64,000 nt of DNA from Deinococcus fonticola (GCF_004634215.1 NZ_SMMH01000013.1:1-64000), one strand, 5' to 3'. Numbered from the stretch's first letter, positions 33,397 through 44,166 are shown. Made by a program: numbers and translations. Notes: a model not told the origin generated them from the sequence alone.

Positions 33397-34398
33397 TCAA
33401 CTCCACTGCCACACCACGGGTTCATATTCGTACCCGCCTTCCTTGAGGGCGCGGAGGTGACCGATGCCGTGAAAGGGGAAGTGGTAGCCCGTCACCCACA
33501 TTTTCTCCGCCGCGGCCATGGGGAAGATTCTGGCGCGGGTGGCCGCGGCCTGCGGGCCATCGGTATCGAAGCCGAGGTAAGCGCCAGGATGTTTAAGGCT
33601 CAGCAGAAAGTGCCCGGCCGCGTCCCCGAACACCATCAGTTTCTCGTTGCCACTGACGGCCTGTACGCTCATGTGCCCGGGGGTATGACCGGGCGTCAGC
33701 AGGGCGCTCAGGCCCGGAACGATCTCGGCTCCGTCGTCCAGCAGCGTGAACTGATCCTTCAGGGCGATCAGGTTGTTCTTCACGGCGTCGTTCGGCTGAG
33801 CCTGCGTCGTCCAGTACGTGAAGTCTGCACGGCCCATGACGTGCCTGGCCCGGCTGAAGGTGGGCTTGCCGCCCTGGGTCAGGCCACCGATGTGATCCCC
33901 GTGCCCGTGGGTGATGAACACCGTGTCGATGCTGTCCACGGCGATGCCGGCGCGGCGCAGGTTAGCTTGCAACTGTCCGGCCTCGCCCCCGCGCCCGGTA
34001 TCGATCAGCACGCGGTTTTTGCCGGTGTCGATGACCACGGGGTTGAAGTGGTTCACGGTGTTCGTGGCGGCCACACTGTACTCGGCGAGGGTGGCGGCGA
34101 ACTGCGCCTGCATGTCCTCGTTCTTGCCCCAGGTGGGCAGCACGGCGGCCAGCGGCGCGGTGCCGTCACTGACCAGCGTCAGGGTCAGCTCACCGATCTT
34201 CTGGCGGTAAAAGCCGTTGCCGTTCAGGGTGCCAGCCTGGGCCGCCGGCGCAGCCTGACTCGACGGTGCTTGATTCGACTGTGCTTGACTCGATTGCGCC
34301 TGAGCCACCGGGGCGGCCGCGGCGGCCAGTCCGGCAGCGCCGATCAGGCGCAGGGTATCGCGGCGGTTCAGGGCGGGAAAAGGTTTCTGGTCGGTCAT
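33397..34398 (-). CDS. Tat-exported metallo-beta-lactamase-fold hydrolase
   Basis: 333 residues. The N-terminus LNRRDTLRLIGAAGLAAAAA is a twin-arginine signal, followed by a Gln/Ser/Ala linker with repeated SSQ/SNQ units. The catalytic domain has FITHGHGDHIGG (HxHxDH), HTPGHMS, VFGDAAGH and GYHFPFHG, supplying a two-metal site. Such proteins include quorum-quenching lactonases and other esterases; the substrate is unknown. AGGAGG eight bases before the ATG is a strong ribosome-binding site. A terminator follows at 33331. Confidence 0.9.
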   Translation of the reverse strand: MTDQKPFPALNRRDTLRLIGAAGLAAAAAPVAQAQSSQAQSNQAPSSQAAPAAQAGTLNGNGFYRQKIGELTLTLVSDGTAPLAAVLPTWGKNEDMQAQFAATLAEYSVAATNTVNHFNPVVIDTGKNRVLIDTGRGGEAGQLQANLRRAGIAVDSIDTVFITHGHGDHIGGLTQGGKPTFSRARHVMGRADFTYWTTQAQPNDAVKNNLIALKDQFTLLDDGAEIVPGLSALLTPGHTPGHMSVQAVSGNEKLMVFGDAAGHFLLSLKHPGAYLGFDTDGPQAAATRARIFPMAAAEKMWVTGYHFPFHGIGHLRALKEGGYEYEPVVWQWS

Positions 34399-34508
34399 GG
34401 GATGGCCTCCTGGGGGTGAAGTCGTTTGATGTTAAGACTGAGCTTAAACGGTTGCTGCCCCGTCATCACTCCTCATGAAGCGCGACTTAAGGGCGTATGC
34501 TGCCCCCG

Positions 34509-34901
34509 ATGATCGTCGCCGTGGGCCATGACCTGATCGAAATAGAGCGCATTCGGCGCATGCTGGAGCGCGAAGGCCAGCGCGCCCGCAAGCTTTTCAC
34601 GGCTACGGAACTGGCGTACTGCGCCCGCCTGCAAGACCCAGCGCCCAGCCTGGCCGCCCGCTTCGCCGCCAAGGAAGCCTTCCAGAAGGTGTGGCCGCGC
34701 CCGCACCGCTGGCAGGACGTGTGGGTGATCCGCGAGGAAACCCCGGACGGCCCTTTTCCCTTTGCCCGCCCACGCCTGGGGTTCGCGCCTCACATCGCGC
34801 AGGAAATGAAAGAGTGCGGCTGGGTGGCCCACTTGACCCTCACGCACACCAAGGAACACGCCTCAGCGGTGGTCGTGCTGGAAAGTACCCGGCTGGACTA
34901 G
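34509..34901 (+). CDS. acpS: Holo-[acyl-carrier-protein] synthase
   Basis: Transfers 4'-phosphopantetheine from CoA to acyl carrier protein. The 130-residue protein has the two magnesium/CoA motifs: [15 protein letters not shown] near the start and [12 protein letters not shown] near residue 58, with [15 protein letters not shown] at the C-terminus. Length is normal. The ATG at 34509 is seven bases after TATGCT; an ATG at 34497 overlaps that hexamer. Its 3' end overlaps the convergent DUF4132 gene by four bases. Confidence 0.95.
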   Translation: MIVAVGHDLIEIERIRRMLEREGQRARKLFTATELAYCARLQDPAPSLAARFAAKEAFQKVWPRPHRWQDVWVIREETPDGPFPFARPRLGFAPHIAQEMKECGWVAHLTLTHTKEHASAVVVLESTRLD

Positions 34902-37822
34902 CGTTTCAACTGCTGCAAGATCACCGGGTCAGTGATGCCCGTGTCGTCGGCCAACAGGAAGGCCTTACTCAGCACCAGTGACAGCACGCGGTCGCCATCG
35001 AAATTCACGTCCGGGCCGTCATTCTTCCCGCCGGGGCTGCTTCTGTCAGGCACGATGCACAGGTACTGGTCATTGGGTTCCATCAGGATGTTGCTGCTTC
35101 CCAGATGAATTTTGTACGCTCGCACGTCCCCGCGTACCCGCAGGAATTTCCCGTCCAGTTCCAGCCGGTCTTTGATGTTCAGGCGCGGAATCAGGCGTTT
35201 CAGATACTCGGCGCGGGTTTTCGCGGTTTCGTTCAGTTCCCCGAAACTGTAGCTGTGCCAGTACTCGCGGAACCGCCCGCCCGGGCCGCCATCCTGCCAC
35301 GTGGGGTCGTTCCCGACACTCGCCACGCCCACGAACAGGTCGACGTCCCGCAGAATCTCGGACAGCACCAGCGGCGGAATATCTGCCAAGACCAGGGGGT
35401 TCACGGGTTGCTGCGTCTGGTTGACCCACATGCTGTACCCGCCTCCCCCAGCGTGCGCGTGGTTTTCCGGCGCATCTATAGGGTAGAAGCGCACCTGATC
35501 GGTGGTCACGCGCAGGTACGTGCCGCTCTCGGTGGTGTCCGTGCCGTAATCTTCACCAATCCCTTCAATCCAGTACTCGGCCCGCAACCCGTAGGCGGGC
35601 AGGTCACGCATGGCGGGCGGGTAACTGTCGTCCACCATCAGGCGCAGTTTGTTGCGCCAGCCACGCAGGGCCGCCAGTTGATTGAACTGGTGCTGCTTCA
35701 AAATGTGGCCCGCGAAGCGGTTGCTGTAGGTGTTCGTGCGCCGCTCGGCGTCGGTTAGGACGCACACTTCCCGCCACGCCTGCTTAAAAGGCTGCCGAAC
35801 CTGCAATTCCTCCAGCCGGTCGCGCCACGCCAGGACTTCCTCGACGGTACGCCCAATCGGGTGCCAGAGCTTGATGACGGACTCCGGCTGGACGGCCACG
35901 GGTTCGCCGTTCAGGTCACGCAGGTCACCGTCGGCCCAGAACGCGGGAACGCCGTCCACCAGCCAGATCAAGCGCCGCGCCACCGTTCCGGCCAGTGGGT
36001 GGTTCAGGTAACGTTCCAGCCAGCTTTCCCCCCGCCACTCGCGGGGTTGGATCATCAGGCTGTCCAGGCGTTGCGCCAGGGCGGACGCGGCCTGTTCCGC
36101 CTCCTTCTGCGCGACCTTCAGTTCCTTCAAGTCGTCGGCAAAGTCCTTTTTCACGGCGGCGGGCACGCTTTTCAACACCTTTCCGCCCTTGCTGAAGGTC
36201 AGTTTCGCGCCGTCCGCATCCACGCTCAGGCGGGCCTCGGCGTCGCCCAGCACCTCCACCCGTTCGCCCACCGTCTGCATACCCAGGGTGGGCACGCCCA
36301 TGTCCAGCAACTCGTCCGGGCTGATGTTCAGGCGCTTCGAGACGACCTCCAGCGCCTTCTGCACTTCCTTCAGTGTTCCCTTGAAGGTCACCGTGGTACT
36401 GAGCCGCGCCAGGGCGGACAGGGCCACTTCACTGTCGATCTGCCCCAGCGCGTACACCGCCGCGTTCGCCACTTTCGGTTCGCGCGGCCCTACACCCGGC
36501 ACTTTCTTCAACGCGGACTCCACCACGCCCGGCAGCAACCGCGTCAGGGCCGAGTCCGCCACCAGCGGCACCATCCACAACAAACCCTTCAGCGACAGGG
36601 CATTGAAGTTATCCAGCACCAAGTTTGGGTCAGGGCCGTACTGGGCAGGTTGAAGGGCAAACGTGCGCGGCCTGGACAGGAGCGGCAGACTAACCGCGAG
36701 CACCGCCCGAAAGTTCCCCGCGCCCACCGCGTCAAGGTGCTTCTGGGCTTCCTTGAGCCACTTCGCCGAGGGTTTCCCTGCCGAGGCGGAACGCGCAAAG
36801 GCCGCCAGCGCAGGCCACGGCGCACGCTCCGCGTCGGGCAAGGCGTCCAGTTTGGCAAGGAATGCATCCGACCACGCCTCACCGGGGTTGAGTTCGGGGC
36901 GCATGGGAAGCCCAGTCATGGCTTCCCCATACTTTGATAGCCGGATAACAGTGAGTGCCTTCGGCGAAATTTCTCCTTGCACGGCTCTCTGATTCAGTTT
37001 CTCCTGAAGGGCCAGCGTGGAGGGATCGACTTCCCACTTGCCGGCTCTCCACTGCGCGGCGTATGACAAAAATGGACTTCCACGCATGGACACGATCTGG
37101 TCAAACTGCTCCCATTCTTTCCCGCCCTCTAATGTGCCAAGGAGGGAATGAATGATCCCGATGTGATGGCTGAATTTATGATTGAGCGCCGCTGTGGAAT
37201 CAGTCAGAGACTGATCGTCAAGCGCCATGGTCAGCAGATGGCGTCTGGCCCCGGCAGGCAACCGAGAGATAACCTCACAGAATTCTGCGTTCCAGGAGGG
37301 AGCCGAGGTTCTGTCGGCGTACGCGGTCAGTCGCGACCAGACTTCCTCGGCCTGAGCCACCGGGCTGTTTTGCGTCACCTCGTCTGTCTGAAGCCGCCTG
37401 ATTTCGCTTATGTAGTCCGCCAGTTCCTGCGCTGCCTCTGACCAGCGTTCAGCAAGGCCAGCGTACATGCGTAGGAGTTGCACTCGTTCGTCTATTTTTC
37501 CAGAGGTTGAGTTGTAGAAGATGCTTGCCACGACAGCCTGCTTCTGGTTGGTAGCCCATTGGACAGCCGCCAGCATCTCCCAACTCGTAGCGAAGGCCGG
37601 AGCATGAAAAAGCCACTTTGCCAGTTGGCCACAATGACTGGGAGTGCGACTGGCAAAGAAATCTTTGATGAAGTTCCTTGCGGCCAAAGCGTCATCCGGC
37701 TGCAATTTATGCAGGAGGTAATTGAAGGTGTGGCCGATATTGCTGGAGCCATTCCCCGCTTCCAGTGCCTCTTCCACGGCGTCTAGAAAATCCTGAAGGG
37801 TGGGGTGCTGTGGAAAGGTCAT
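34898..37822 (-). CDS. Large DUF4132-domain protein
   Basis: 974 residues with no signal peptide or membrane span. The N-terminal two-thirds are helical, with HEAT-like segments ([20 protein letters not shown]), a helical hairpin at about 575-600 ([20 protein letters not shown]) and WGR-free repeats. The last 350 residues match DUF4132: LEERLRDRLEEL-like [20 protein letters not shown], then [46 protein letters not shown] and [20 protein letters not shown]. MolR/YehI of E. coli belongs here; no biochemical function is known. It follows the 134-residue gene by two bases, forming one operon with an RDRM-like operator upstream. Confidence 0.85.
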   Translation of the reverse strand: MTFPQHPTLQDFLDAVEEALEAGNGSSNIGHTFNYLLHKLQPDDALAARNFIKDFFASRTPSHCGQLAKWLFHAPAFATSWEMLAAVQWATNQKQAVVASIFYNSTSGKIDERVQLLRMYAGLAERWSEAAQELADYISEIRRLQTDEVTQNSPVAQAEEVWSRLTAYADRTSAPSWNAEFCEVISRLPAGARRHLLTMALDDQSLTDSTAALNHKFSHHIGIIHSLLGTLEGGKEWEQFDQIVSMRGSPFLSYAAQWRAGKWEVDPSTLALQEKLNQRAVQGEISPKALTVIRLSKYGEAMTGLPMRPELNPGEAWSDAFLAKLDALPDAERAPWPALAAFARSASAGKPSAKWLKEAQKHLDAVGAGNFRAVLAVSLPLLSRPRTFALQPAQYGPDPNLVLDNFNALSLKGLLWMVPLVADSALTRLLPGVVESALKKVPGVGPREPKVANAAVYALGQIDSEVALSALARLSTTVTFKGTLKEVQKALEVVSKRLNISPDELLDMGVPTLGMQTVGERVEVLGDAEARLSVDADGAKLTFSKGGKVLKSVPAAVKKDFADDLKELKVAQKEAEQAASALAQRLDSLMIQPREWRGESWLERYLNHPLAGTVARRLIWLVDGVPAFWADGDLRDLNGEPVAVQPESVIKLWHPIGRTVEEVLAWRDRLEELQVRQPFKQAWREVCVLTDAERRTNTYSNRFAGHILKQHQFNQLAALRGWRNKLRLMVDDSYPPAMRDLPAYGLRAEYWIEGIGEDYGTDTTESGTYLRVTTDQVRFYPIDAPENHAHAGGGGYSMWVNQTQQPVNPLVLADIPPLVLSEILRDVDLFVGVASVGNDPTWQDGGPGGRFREYWHSYSFGELNETAKTRAEYLKRLIPRLNIKDRLELDGKFLRVRGDVRAYKIHLGSSNILMEPNDQYLCIVPDRSSPGGKNDGPDVNFDGDRVLSLVLSKAFLLADDTGITDPVILQQLKR

Positions 37823-37824
37823 CT

Positions 37825-38229
37825 CTACCCCCCCACCAGTGGCACGAGTTTCAGGAACGTGACTTCCAGCGGTTCGCCCAGCCTTAACGTCACCGTTTCG
37901 TCTAATTCATCGGCTTGCTCATCTCCGACGAGGACGATGATTCCGTTGCGTTGGAAAGCTTCCTGTGCTCTGGCGTACTGTTTTTCCCAGTCGATTTTGC
38001 GGTGGTGGGGCGTGGTGGGGATGTTGAGTTGGCGTTCCATGCCTTCGGGGGTGACGAGGCCCCGGAAGCGTTGCCCGTTACTGGCGTTGTATTCGGTGCA
38101 TTCCTCGTACACGCGGCGGCGGATGAGTTCGCGGATGGTGACGGTTTCGCTGTCGAAGTCAAGCTGGCGGGCGGGGATAGGCTTCAGGCCGGTGGTGGTT
38201 TCGTCAAGGAGCTGAACGGTGTATGGCAT
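37825..38229 (-). CDS. Small partner protein of the DUF4132 gene, unknown function
   Basis: 134 residues: TVQLLDETTTGLKPIPARQL, a helical RELIRRRVYEECTEYNA, then a mixed C-terminus ending LGEPLEVTFLKLVPLVGG. It has no recognised domain, signal peptide or membrane segment. AGGAGG (38238-38243) eight bases before the ATG is strong, unlike the many leaderless genes around it. It is the first gene of the operon with DUF4132. A regulator, substrate adaptor or antitoxin-like role are all possible; nothing in the sequence decides. An ATG at 38265 lies inside the promoter region and is rejected. Confidence 0.75.
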   Translation of the reverse strand: MPYTVQLLDETTTGLKPIPARQLDFDSETVTIRELIRRRVYEECTEYNASNGQRFRGLVTPEGMERQLNIPTTPHHRKIDWEKQYARAQEAFQRNGIIVLVGDEQADELDETVTLRLGEPLEVTFLKLVPLVGG

Positions 38230-38237
38230 AGGTGAAC

Positions 38238-38269
38238 CCTCCTGATTATGTTTACAGCATAACATATTA
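38238..38269 (-). promoter_or_regulatory. Promoter region with RDRM-like 17-bp palindrome
   Basis: On the minus strand TAATAT (38264-38269) is a likely -10. One base after it lies a 17-bp site (38246-38262) with both outer half-sites of the Deinococcus RDRM: the plus strand reads TTATG, seven bases, then CATAA, against the published consensus TTATGTCATTGACATAA. The strong ribosome-binding site follows. A DdrO-type repressor bound here would cover the transcription start. The central seven bases match the consensus poorly. Confidence 0.55.
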
Positions 38270-38330
38270 GGGTGCAGGTTACATTCGTTTGGCCTGTGCC
38301 GCCCATCAACCGCATAGATGGCCTGCTGAT

Positions 38331-38735
38331 TTACGGCCCCGCCTGCTCCGCGAGGGGTTTGCCATCACGGCCCAGCACCCGAAAGTCGTACGCCTGATGG
38401 CTCAGGTTCTGCCAGTTGACATTCTGGTTCTTGCAGGCGTCCGGGAATTCCATTTCGGTGCGGGAGGGGTAGCGGTGCTCCAGGCTGTCCTGGCGGTACT
38501 GTTCGAGGGTGCGGGCCAGTTCCAGGGCGCAGTTCTGCGCGGCGGCCCGAACAGTCACGGTGGTCACCGCGTCCACCGTCAAGGTGTGCGGCCTCTCGGC
38601 CCGCAGGGCCTTGACTTCCGCTTCCAGCGCAGCGACCCGCCTCCCGAGTTCGGCGTTCTGCTGCCGCGCCTGCTGATCCTGACACGCGCACAGCAGGGCA
38701 GGCAAGAACAGCAGCAGGGCAGTACGCGGAGTCAT
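38331..38735 (-). CDS. Putative lipoprotein with coiled-coil segment
   Basis: 134 residues. The N-terminus MTPRTALLLFLPALLCAC looks like a lipoprotein signal with its cysteine near residue 18. Residues 22-48 (QARQQNAELGRRVAALEAEV) form a short coiled coil. The rest is a small domain with two cysteines (NCALELARTL and DACKNQN) that may pair. Not a family I recognise. TACGCT lies eight bases before the ATG. An envelope location is likely. Confidence 0.65.
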   Translation of the reverse strand: MTPRTALLLFLPALLCACQDQQARQQNAELGRRVAALEAEVKALRAERPHTLTVDAVTTVTVRAAAQNCALELARTLEQYRQDSLEHRYPSRTEMEFPDACKNQNVNWQNLSHQAYDFRVLGRDGKPLAEQAGP

Positions 38736-38836
38736 TGATGGGCAGCGTACCGCCCGTGGCTGTGGCCTTCCTGAATCGTTACTTGAGGAACTGAAATCAG
38801 GAAGAGTTGGTGGAATGAAACCTTTCCACAGCAGGC

Positions 38837-39023
38837 AAGCTCAGGAAGATCAGACAGACGGACACCTCCGAACTCAAGCGTCAGGCTGCCCAGGCGGCGT
38901 GCGACTTCGAAATCAGCAATTTGGCGCTCTACCGCTGGCGAATTCAAGCTCAGAAAATTGGCCAGGCTGCTGTTGCCCTGCCTGACCTCAACGGCACTAA
39001 ACCGATTCGCCTCCAGTCCAGTT
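38837..39023 (+). pseudogene. Remnant of an IS3-type OrfA transposase
   Basis: A frame without start codon reads KLRKIRQTDTSELKRQAAQA and then ACDFEISNLALYRWRIQAQK. This matches the helix-turn-helix of IS3-family OrfA proteins, typically EFKRQAV...ARELGIS..TLYRWR. Only about 60 residues remain, with a stop (TGA) at 39041-39043 inside the end of the adjacent methyltransferase gene, which may have been clipped by the insertion. No inverted repeats were seen. Confidence 0.5.
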
Positions 39024-40256
39024 TTACCGCTCCAACACACTGACAATCTCGACATGGCTGGTCTGGGGATAGAAGTCATGCGGGGTGACAGTACCCAGTT
39101 TCCAGCCGTAACGGGCGAGTTCACCCACGTCCCTGGCCCAGGTGGCGGGGTCGCAGGAGATGTAGACGAGGCGGTCGGCGGTGCTGTGCTGAATGTGTTG
39201 GCGGGCGGCTTCGTCCAGCCCGGCGCGCGGCGGGTCGACGACGATCACGTCCGCGCCCATTTCGCTGAAGCGGGCGGCGTCCCCCTGGCGGTAGGTGATG
39301 TTCTTCTGCCCGCTTTGCTGCACGTCCTGCCGTCCGCGCTCCAGGGCTTCTTTGCTGGTGTCGAGCACGGTGACGCGCCGGAAATTCGGGGCAAGGTGAC
39401 GGGCGATGGCGCCGGCCCCGCCGTACAGGTCGGCGGCGTGGTCGCCTTTTCCAGCCAGTTCAGCGGCGTGAATGTATGCCAGTCCGGCGGCCTGCGGGTT
39501 CACCTGCGCAAAACCTACGGCGCTGACACTGACTTCCACACTCCCGAACCGTTCACGAATTTCGCCTTCCCCAGCAATGAGGCGCACGCCTGCGCTGAAG
39601 CGTTTCCCGGCCGGTTCAGCCAGGGACACACCCACCACGCCCGCGTCCATCAGGTGATCACTGGCCCGGAGATACTGGCGGGGCTCGCCGGAACCGATAA
39701 TCGCCGCGACCACTTCACCCGTGAGTTTGCTGGCCCGGAACGCGATTTCCGTGGCAGGGTCGAGGCGATCGGGGTCGAGTTTGTCCAGGATGGCCTGGAT
39801 TTCCGGCATGACCAGCGGGTCGGCCTGGAACACCAGCGGATCATTGCCCCGCCGCTCGCGGTAGGCGAAGCCCTGCGGGGTAATCAGGTACTGCGCGGTG
39901 TTGCGGTAATTCCAGGCGTCGGGGCTGGGAACGGTTTTCTCGACTTCATGGCGAATTTTCGCAATACGGGTCAAGGCTTCTTCCACGAACCCGCGCTTGT
40001 AAGCCAGTTGCGCCTCGTACGTCGCGTGCCCCAGGTCAGCCGTCGGCAAGTCCGGCCCATCCACCCGGTCCGGGCTGCGGCGCAGCACCTCCACGACGCT
40101 GCCCTGCCGCACGCCCTTTCCGGCCTTGATGCTCGCCGTGACGCGTTCTCCGGGCAAGGCTCCGCGCACCAGCACCACGCCAGCATCGTCACGGGCCAGG
40201 CCAAAGCCCCCCGCGACCAGTTTCTCAATTTCCAGCGTGACAAGCGAATCAGACAT
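39024..40256 (-). CDS. RNA (uracil-5-)-methyltransferase, RlmD/TrmA family
   Basis: Adds a methyl group to C5 of uridine in rRNA or tRNA. The 410-residue protein has an N-terminal TRAM domain ([20 protein letters not shown]), a central insert, and a SAM domain with [26 protein letters not shown] and the catalytic cysteine in [13 protein letters not shown]. The iron-sulfur cysteines present in E. coli RlmD after the TRAM domain are absent here ([20 protein letters not shown] instead). Which uridine is modified is uncertain. The start at 40256 is seven bases after TACCCT on the minus strand. Confidence 0.9.
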   Translation of the reverse strand: MSDSLVTLEIEKLVAGGFGLARDDAGVVLVRGALPGERVTASIKAGKGVRQGSVVEVLRRSPDRVDGPDLPTADLGHATYEAQLAYKRGFVEEALTRIAKIRHEVEKTVPSPDAWNYRNTAQYLITPQGFAYRERRGNDPLVFQADPLVMPEIQAILDKLDPDRLDPATEIAFRASKLTGEVVAAIIGSGEPRQYLRASDHLMDAGVVGVSLAEPAGKRFSAGVRLIAGEGEIRERFGSVEVSVSAVGFAQVNPQAAGLAYIHAAELAGKGDHAADLYGGAGAIARHLAPNFRRVTVLDTSKEALERGRQDVQQSGQKNITYRQGDAARFSEMGADVIVVDPPRAGLDEAARQHIQHSTADRLVYISCDPATWARDVGELARYGWKLGTVTPHDFYPQTSHVEIVSVLER

Positions 40257-40543
40257 GATGTTCAGGGTAGCACCCACCACCCGGACTGCCTTACGGCGCC
40301 CGCCGTAGCGGTGTTGCAGCGCAGCCTTGCCAGTCGGGGGTGAGGCTTCGCTTAGCCTGAATCGTTGATGGAGAAGTAGCCGCTCCTGGGTGCACGTGCC
40401 TAAGAACCGAACCTCGAACCTCCAAGAAACATCGCCCTGCTGCCTTAACCACCGTCCCGCAGCTACTTACCGCAAAGAGCCATTCCTTAGAGCAACGTCA
40501 GTTTGCTTGTTCCCGGTGGGGATAGGGCCGCACGCCAACGCGA
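40257..40543. other. Intergenic region, no gene recognised
   Basis: 287 bases between the methyltransferase start and the mqnC stop. It carries the methyltransferase promoter (TACCCT) at its left edge. No terminator hairpin with a T-tract, RNA gene or conserved frame was found; an 80-codon frame at 40390-40629 overlaps mqnC and is not credible. Confidence 0.3.
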
Positions 40544-41734
<1,191 letters not shown>

Positions 41735-41815
41735 GCCCTCAAGCGTAGCACCGGGCCTGTGGGGCATTTGTGCAGCGGGGTTTACCGCCCCGGCCTGAAC
41801 CTCTACCCTCTGTCT

Positions 41816-42202
41816 ATGCCTGTGTTCTACCCGCCTGTCAAACCCTGCCCGTGTGGTTCCGGCCGCAGTTACGCGAGTTGCTGTCAGCCTTTTCATACCG
41901 GGGCGCAATGGCCGGAAACACCGGAGAAGCTCATGCGTTCGCGGTACTCGGCCTATTTCCTTCAGGACACGGCTTATGTGCTGGAAACGTGCCACCCGGA
42001 GAAACGCCCGGCTGACCTGGATTTGAACGATGGGATCAGGTACACGGGCCTGACCATTCACGAGGCGGTGAGGGATGAGGTGGAGTTCTCGGTCACGTTG
42101 AAAACGCCGGACGGGCACACCCACCGCTTCCGGGAACGGAGCCGTTTCGAGCGGCTGGGTGGGCGTTGGGTGTACGTGGATGGCAACGTTAGTATCAGGT
42201 AA
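41816..42202 (+). CDS. YchJ-family protein with SEC-C metal-binding motif
   Basis: 128 residues. The N-terminus KPCPCGSGRSYASCCQPFH is a SEC-C zinc motif, followed by KLMRSRYSAYFLQDTAYVLE and RERSRFERLGGRWVYVDG, the usual order of the YchJ/UPF0225 family (NTF2-like fold). Function unknown. The ATG at 41816 is six bases after TACCCT. Divergent from mqnC, 81 bases away. Confidence 0.9.
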   Translation: MPVFYPPVKPCPCGSGRSYASCCQPFHTGAQWPETPEKLMRSRYSAYFLQDTAYVLETCHPEKRPADLDLNDGIRYTGLTIHEAVRDEVEFSVTLKTPDGHTHRFRERSRFERLGGRWVYVDGNVSIR

Positions 42203-42570
42203 ACACGATGTGACAATTACGTCATGATCGTTGCGTACACTGGGGTTACCAGCGCAATTGAATATCGCGGGCCGGGTGAAGTCCGCAGCGCCGAGGGCCG
42301 CCTGCAAAAGCAGCGGCTCTTCTTCTTGACCGTTTCAGATTCTGAAGCTGCCGGTCAACAATGCTGGGGGGATGTTCTAGACGCAGGGTAGCCAGCGAGA
42401 GGATTGAGCTGAACTGTACTTTGCATCCCCTCGCGCCATTTCTCGGGTGACAGGCATCAGGAGTCCTCTGGCCGCGCCCAGAGCGCTCTGAACGACGGCT
42501 CACCTACCACCCAGCGACTTCCTGGACACTGCCCTCTACGCCTGCGTCAAGCCATTCGCCGACGCTTGCC
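42203..42570. other. Intergenic region with two structured segments
   Basis: 368 bases between convergent genes. It has a terminator-like hairpin (42297-42327) and a nested inverted repeat (42326-42358): TTGACCG with CGGTCAA outside, TTCAGA with TCTGAA inside. A 55-codon frame from ATG 42224 is possible but not convincing. The right half, 42360-42570, shows nothing recognisable. Confidence 0.4.
42297..42327 (+). terminator. Probable terminator of the YchJ-family gene
   Basis: GCCGCCTGC (42297-42305) pairs with GCAGCGGC (42310-42317) with one bulged base around an AAAA loop, followed by TCTTCTTCTT (42318-42327). It lies about 95 bases past the stop codon. Confidence 0.55.
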
Positions 42571-44166
42571 TTACCACACCGCGATGTGGCCGTCGGTGCG
42601 GCTCTCGGTGCCGCCTTCCAGTACGCCGGTCTCGGGGTCACGGCGAATCATCTGGCCGCGTCCGAAGCTGCCGGACTCCAGTTGCACGCTCACTTCGTGG
42701 CCCCTGGCCGCCAGTTCACGGGCGAGCTGGGCGCCCAGGTGGTGCTCGACTTCCACGCGCTTACCACTGAGCCACTGCCAGCGCGGGGCGTCCAGCGCCT
42801 GCTGCGGGTTCATGCCGTAGCGCACGGTGTTCAGCACCACCTGCAGGTGGCCCTGGGGCTGCATGAAGCCGCCCATCACGCCAAAGGGGCCAACCGGCGT
42901 GCCGTCCGCGCTGGTCAGGAACCCGGGAATAATGGTGTGGTAGGGGCGTTTGCCGGGTTTCAGGGCGTTGGGGTGCGCGGGGTCGAGGTGGAAGTTGTGG
43001 CCCCGGTTGTGAAGCCCGATACCGGTGCCGGGAATAACCACGCCGCTGCCGAAGCCCATGTAGTTGCTCTGGATGAAACTGACCATCTGGCCGCCCTCGT
43101 CGGCGGTACACAGGTACACCGTGCCGCCGGCACTGGGCGCGGTGGTGGCCGGGTCGTGCGCCGCGTCCGAGAGGTGCTGGCGGTGCGCCTGCGCGTTGGC
43201 GTCTGACAGCAGGTGCTCGACATCCACCGCGACGTGCCGGGGGTCGCCCACGGCGGTGTGCGCGTCGTGAAAGCCGCGCTTCATGGCCTCGATTTGCAGG
43301 TGCAGCCCGGCCGGGTCGTCGCGCCGCTCGGGCAGTTCCAGGCCGTTCAGGACATTTAAGGCAATCAGCGCGGCGATGCCCTGGCCGTTGGGTGGAATCT
43401 CGTAGAGGCGGTGACCGTCAAAGTCGGTGTAAATAGGCGTGACCCACTCGGTCTGGTGCGCGGCCAGGTCTTCCCCGCGCAGGAACCCGCCGGTGGCGCG
43501 GGCGTGCGCGTCGATCTGCTCGGCCAGCTCACCCTGGTAAAAGCTCTGGCCGTGACTGCGGGCAATGCTTTCCAGGGTGCGGGCGTGGCCTTCACTGCGC
43601 CACAGAGCGCCGGGGCGCGGCGTGAAGCCTTCAGGGGCGAAGGTGCGCAGCCACTCGTCCAGAATGGGCAACTTCAGGGCGCGGTAACTGCGGATGGCCC
43701 GCGCCCAGTTGGCCGCCAGCACCGGCGACAGCGGGAAGCCCTCGCGGGCGTATCGGATGGCGGGGGCCAGCACCTGCGCGAAATCCAGTTTCCCGAACCG
43801 GGCATGCAGATCTGCCCAGCCACGCACCGCGCCGGGCACGGTCACGGGCGTCCAGCCGTGCCGGGGCATCTCGCCGCCGGCCAGGGCGTCCAACGTCAGC
43901 CCGGCGGGCGCGGCCCCGCTGGCGTTCATACCGTGAACCTCGCCGCCGGCCCACACCAGCGCGAAGTTGTCCCCGCCGATGCCGTTGCTGGTCGGTTCGA
44001 CCACGGTGAGCGCGGCGGCGGTGGCGATGGCGGCGTCCACGGCGTTGCCGCCCGCTTGCAGCACGCTCAGGCCCGCCTGCGCGGCCAGCGGTTGACTGGT
44101 CCCCACCATGCCCCGGCGGGCGTAGAGCGGGCGGCGCACCACGGGAAAGTCTGGATTGAAGGGCAT
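42571..44166 (-). CDS. Gamma-glutamyltransferase family protein
   Basis: 531 residues of the Ntn-hydrolase gamma-glutamyltranspeptidase family, which self-cleaves and transfers or hydrolyses gamma-glutamyl groups. The catalytic threonine lies in SAGGTVYLCTADEGGQ, with SNYMGFGSGVVIPGTGIGLH and GVMGGFMQPQGHLQVVLN downstream and GIGGDNFALVW upstream. There is no signal peptide. The cleavage-site sequence differs slightly from the common TTHFSVVD form, as in many acylase-type relatives. The start at 44166 is five bases after TAGCCT on the minus strand; an ATG at 44187 lies upstream. Confidence 0.92.
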   Translation of the reverse strand: MPFNPDFPVVRRPLYARRGMVGTSQPLAAQAGLSVLQAGGNAVDAAIATAAALTVVEPTSNGIGGDNFALVWAGGEVHGMNASGAAPAGLTLDALAGGEMPRHGWTPVTVPGAVRGWADLHARFGKLDFAQVLAPAIRYAREGFPLSPVLAANWARAIRSYRALKLPILDEWLRTFAPEGFTPRPGALWRSEGHARTLESIARSHGQSFYQGELAEQIDAHARATGGFLRGEDLAAHQTEWVTPIYTDFDGHRLYEIPPNGQGIAALIALNVLNGLELPERRDDPAGLHLQIEAMKRGFHDAHTAVGDPRHVAVDVEHLLSDANAQAHRQHLSDAAHDPATTAPSAGGTVYLCTADEGGQMVSFIQSNYMGFGSGVVIPGTGIGLHNRGHNFHLDPAHPNALKPGKRPYHTIIPGFLTSADGTPVGPFGVMGGFMQPQGHLQVVLNTVRYGMNPQQALDAPRWQWLSGKRVEVEHHLGAQLARELAARGHEVSVQLESGSFGRGQMIRRDPETGVLEGGTESRTDGHIAVW

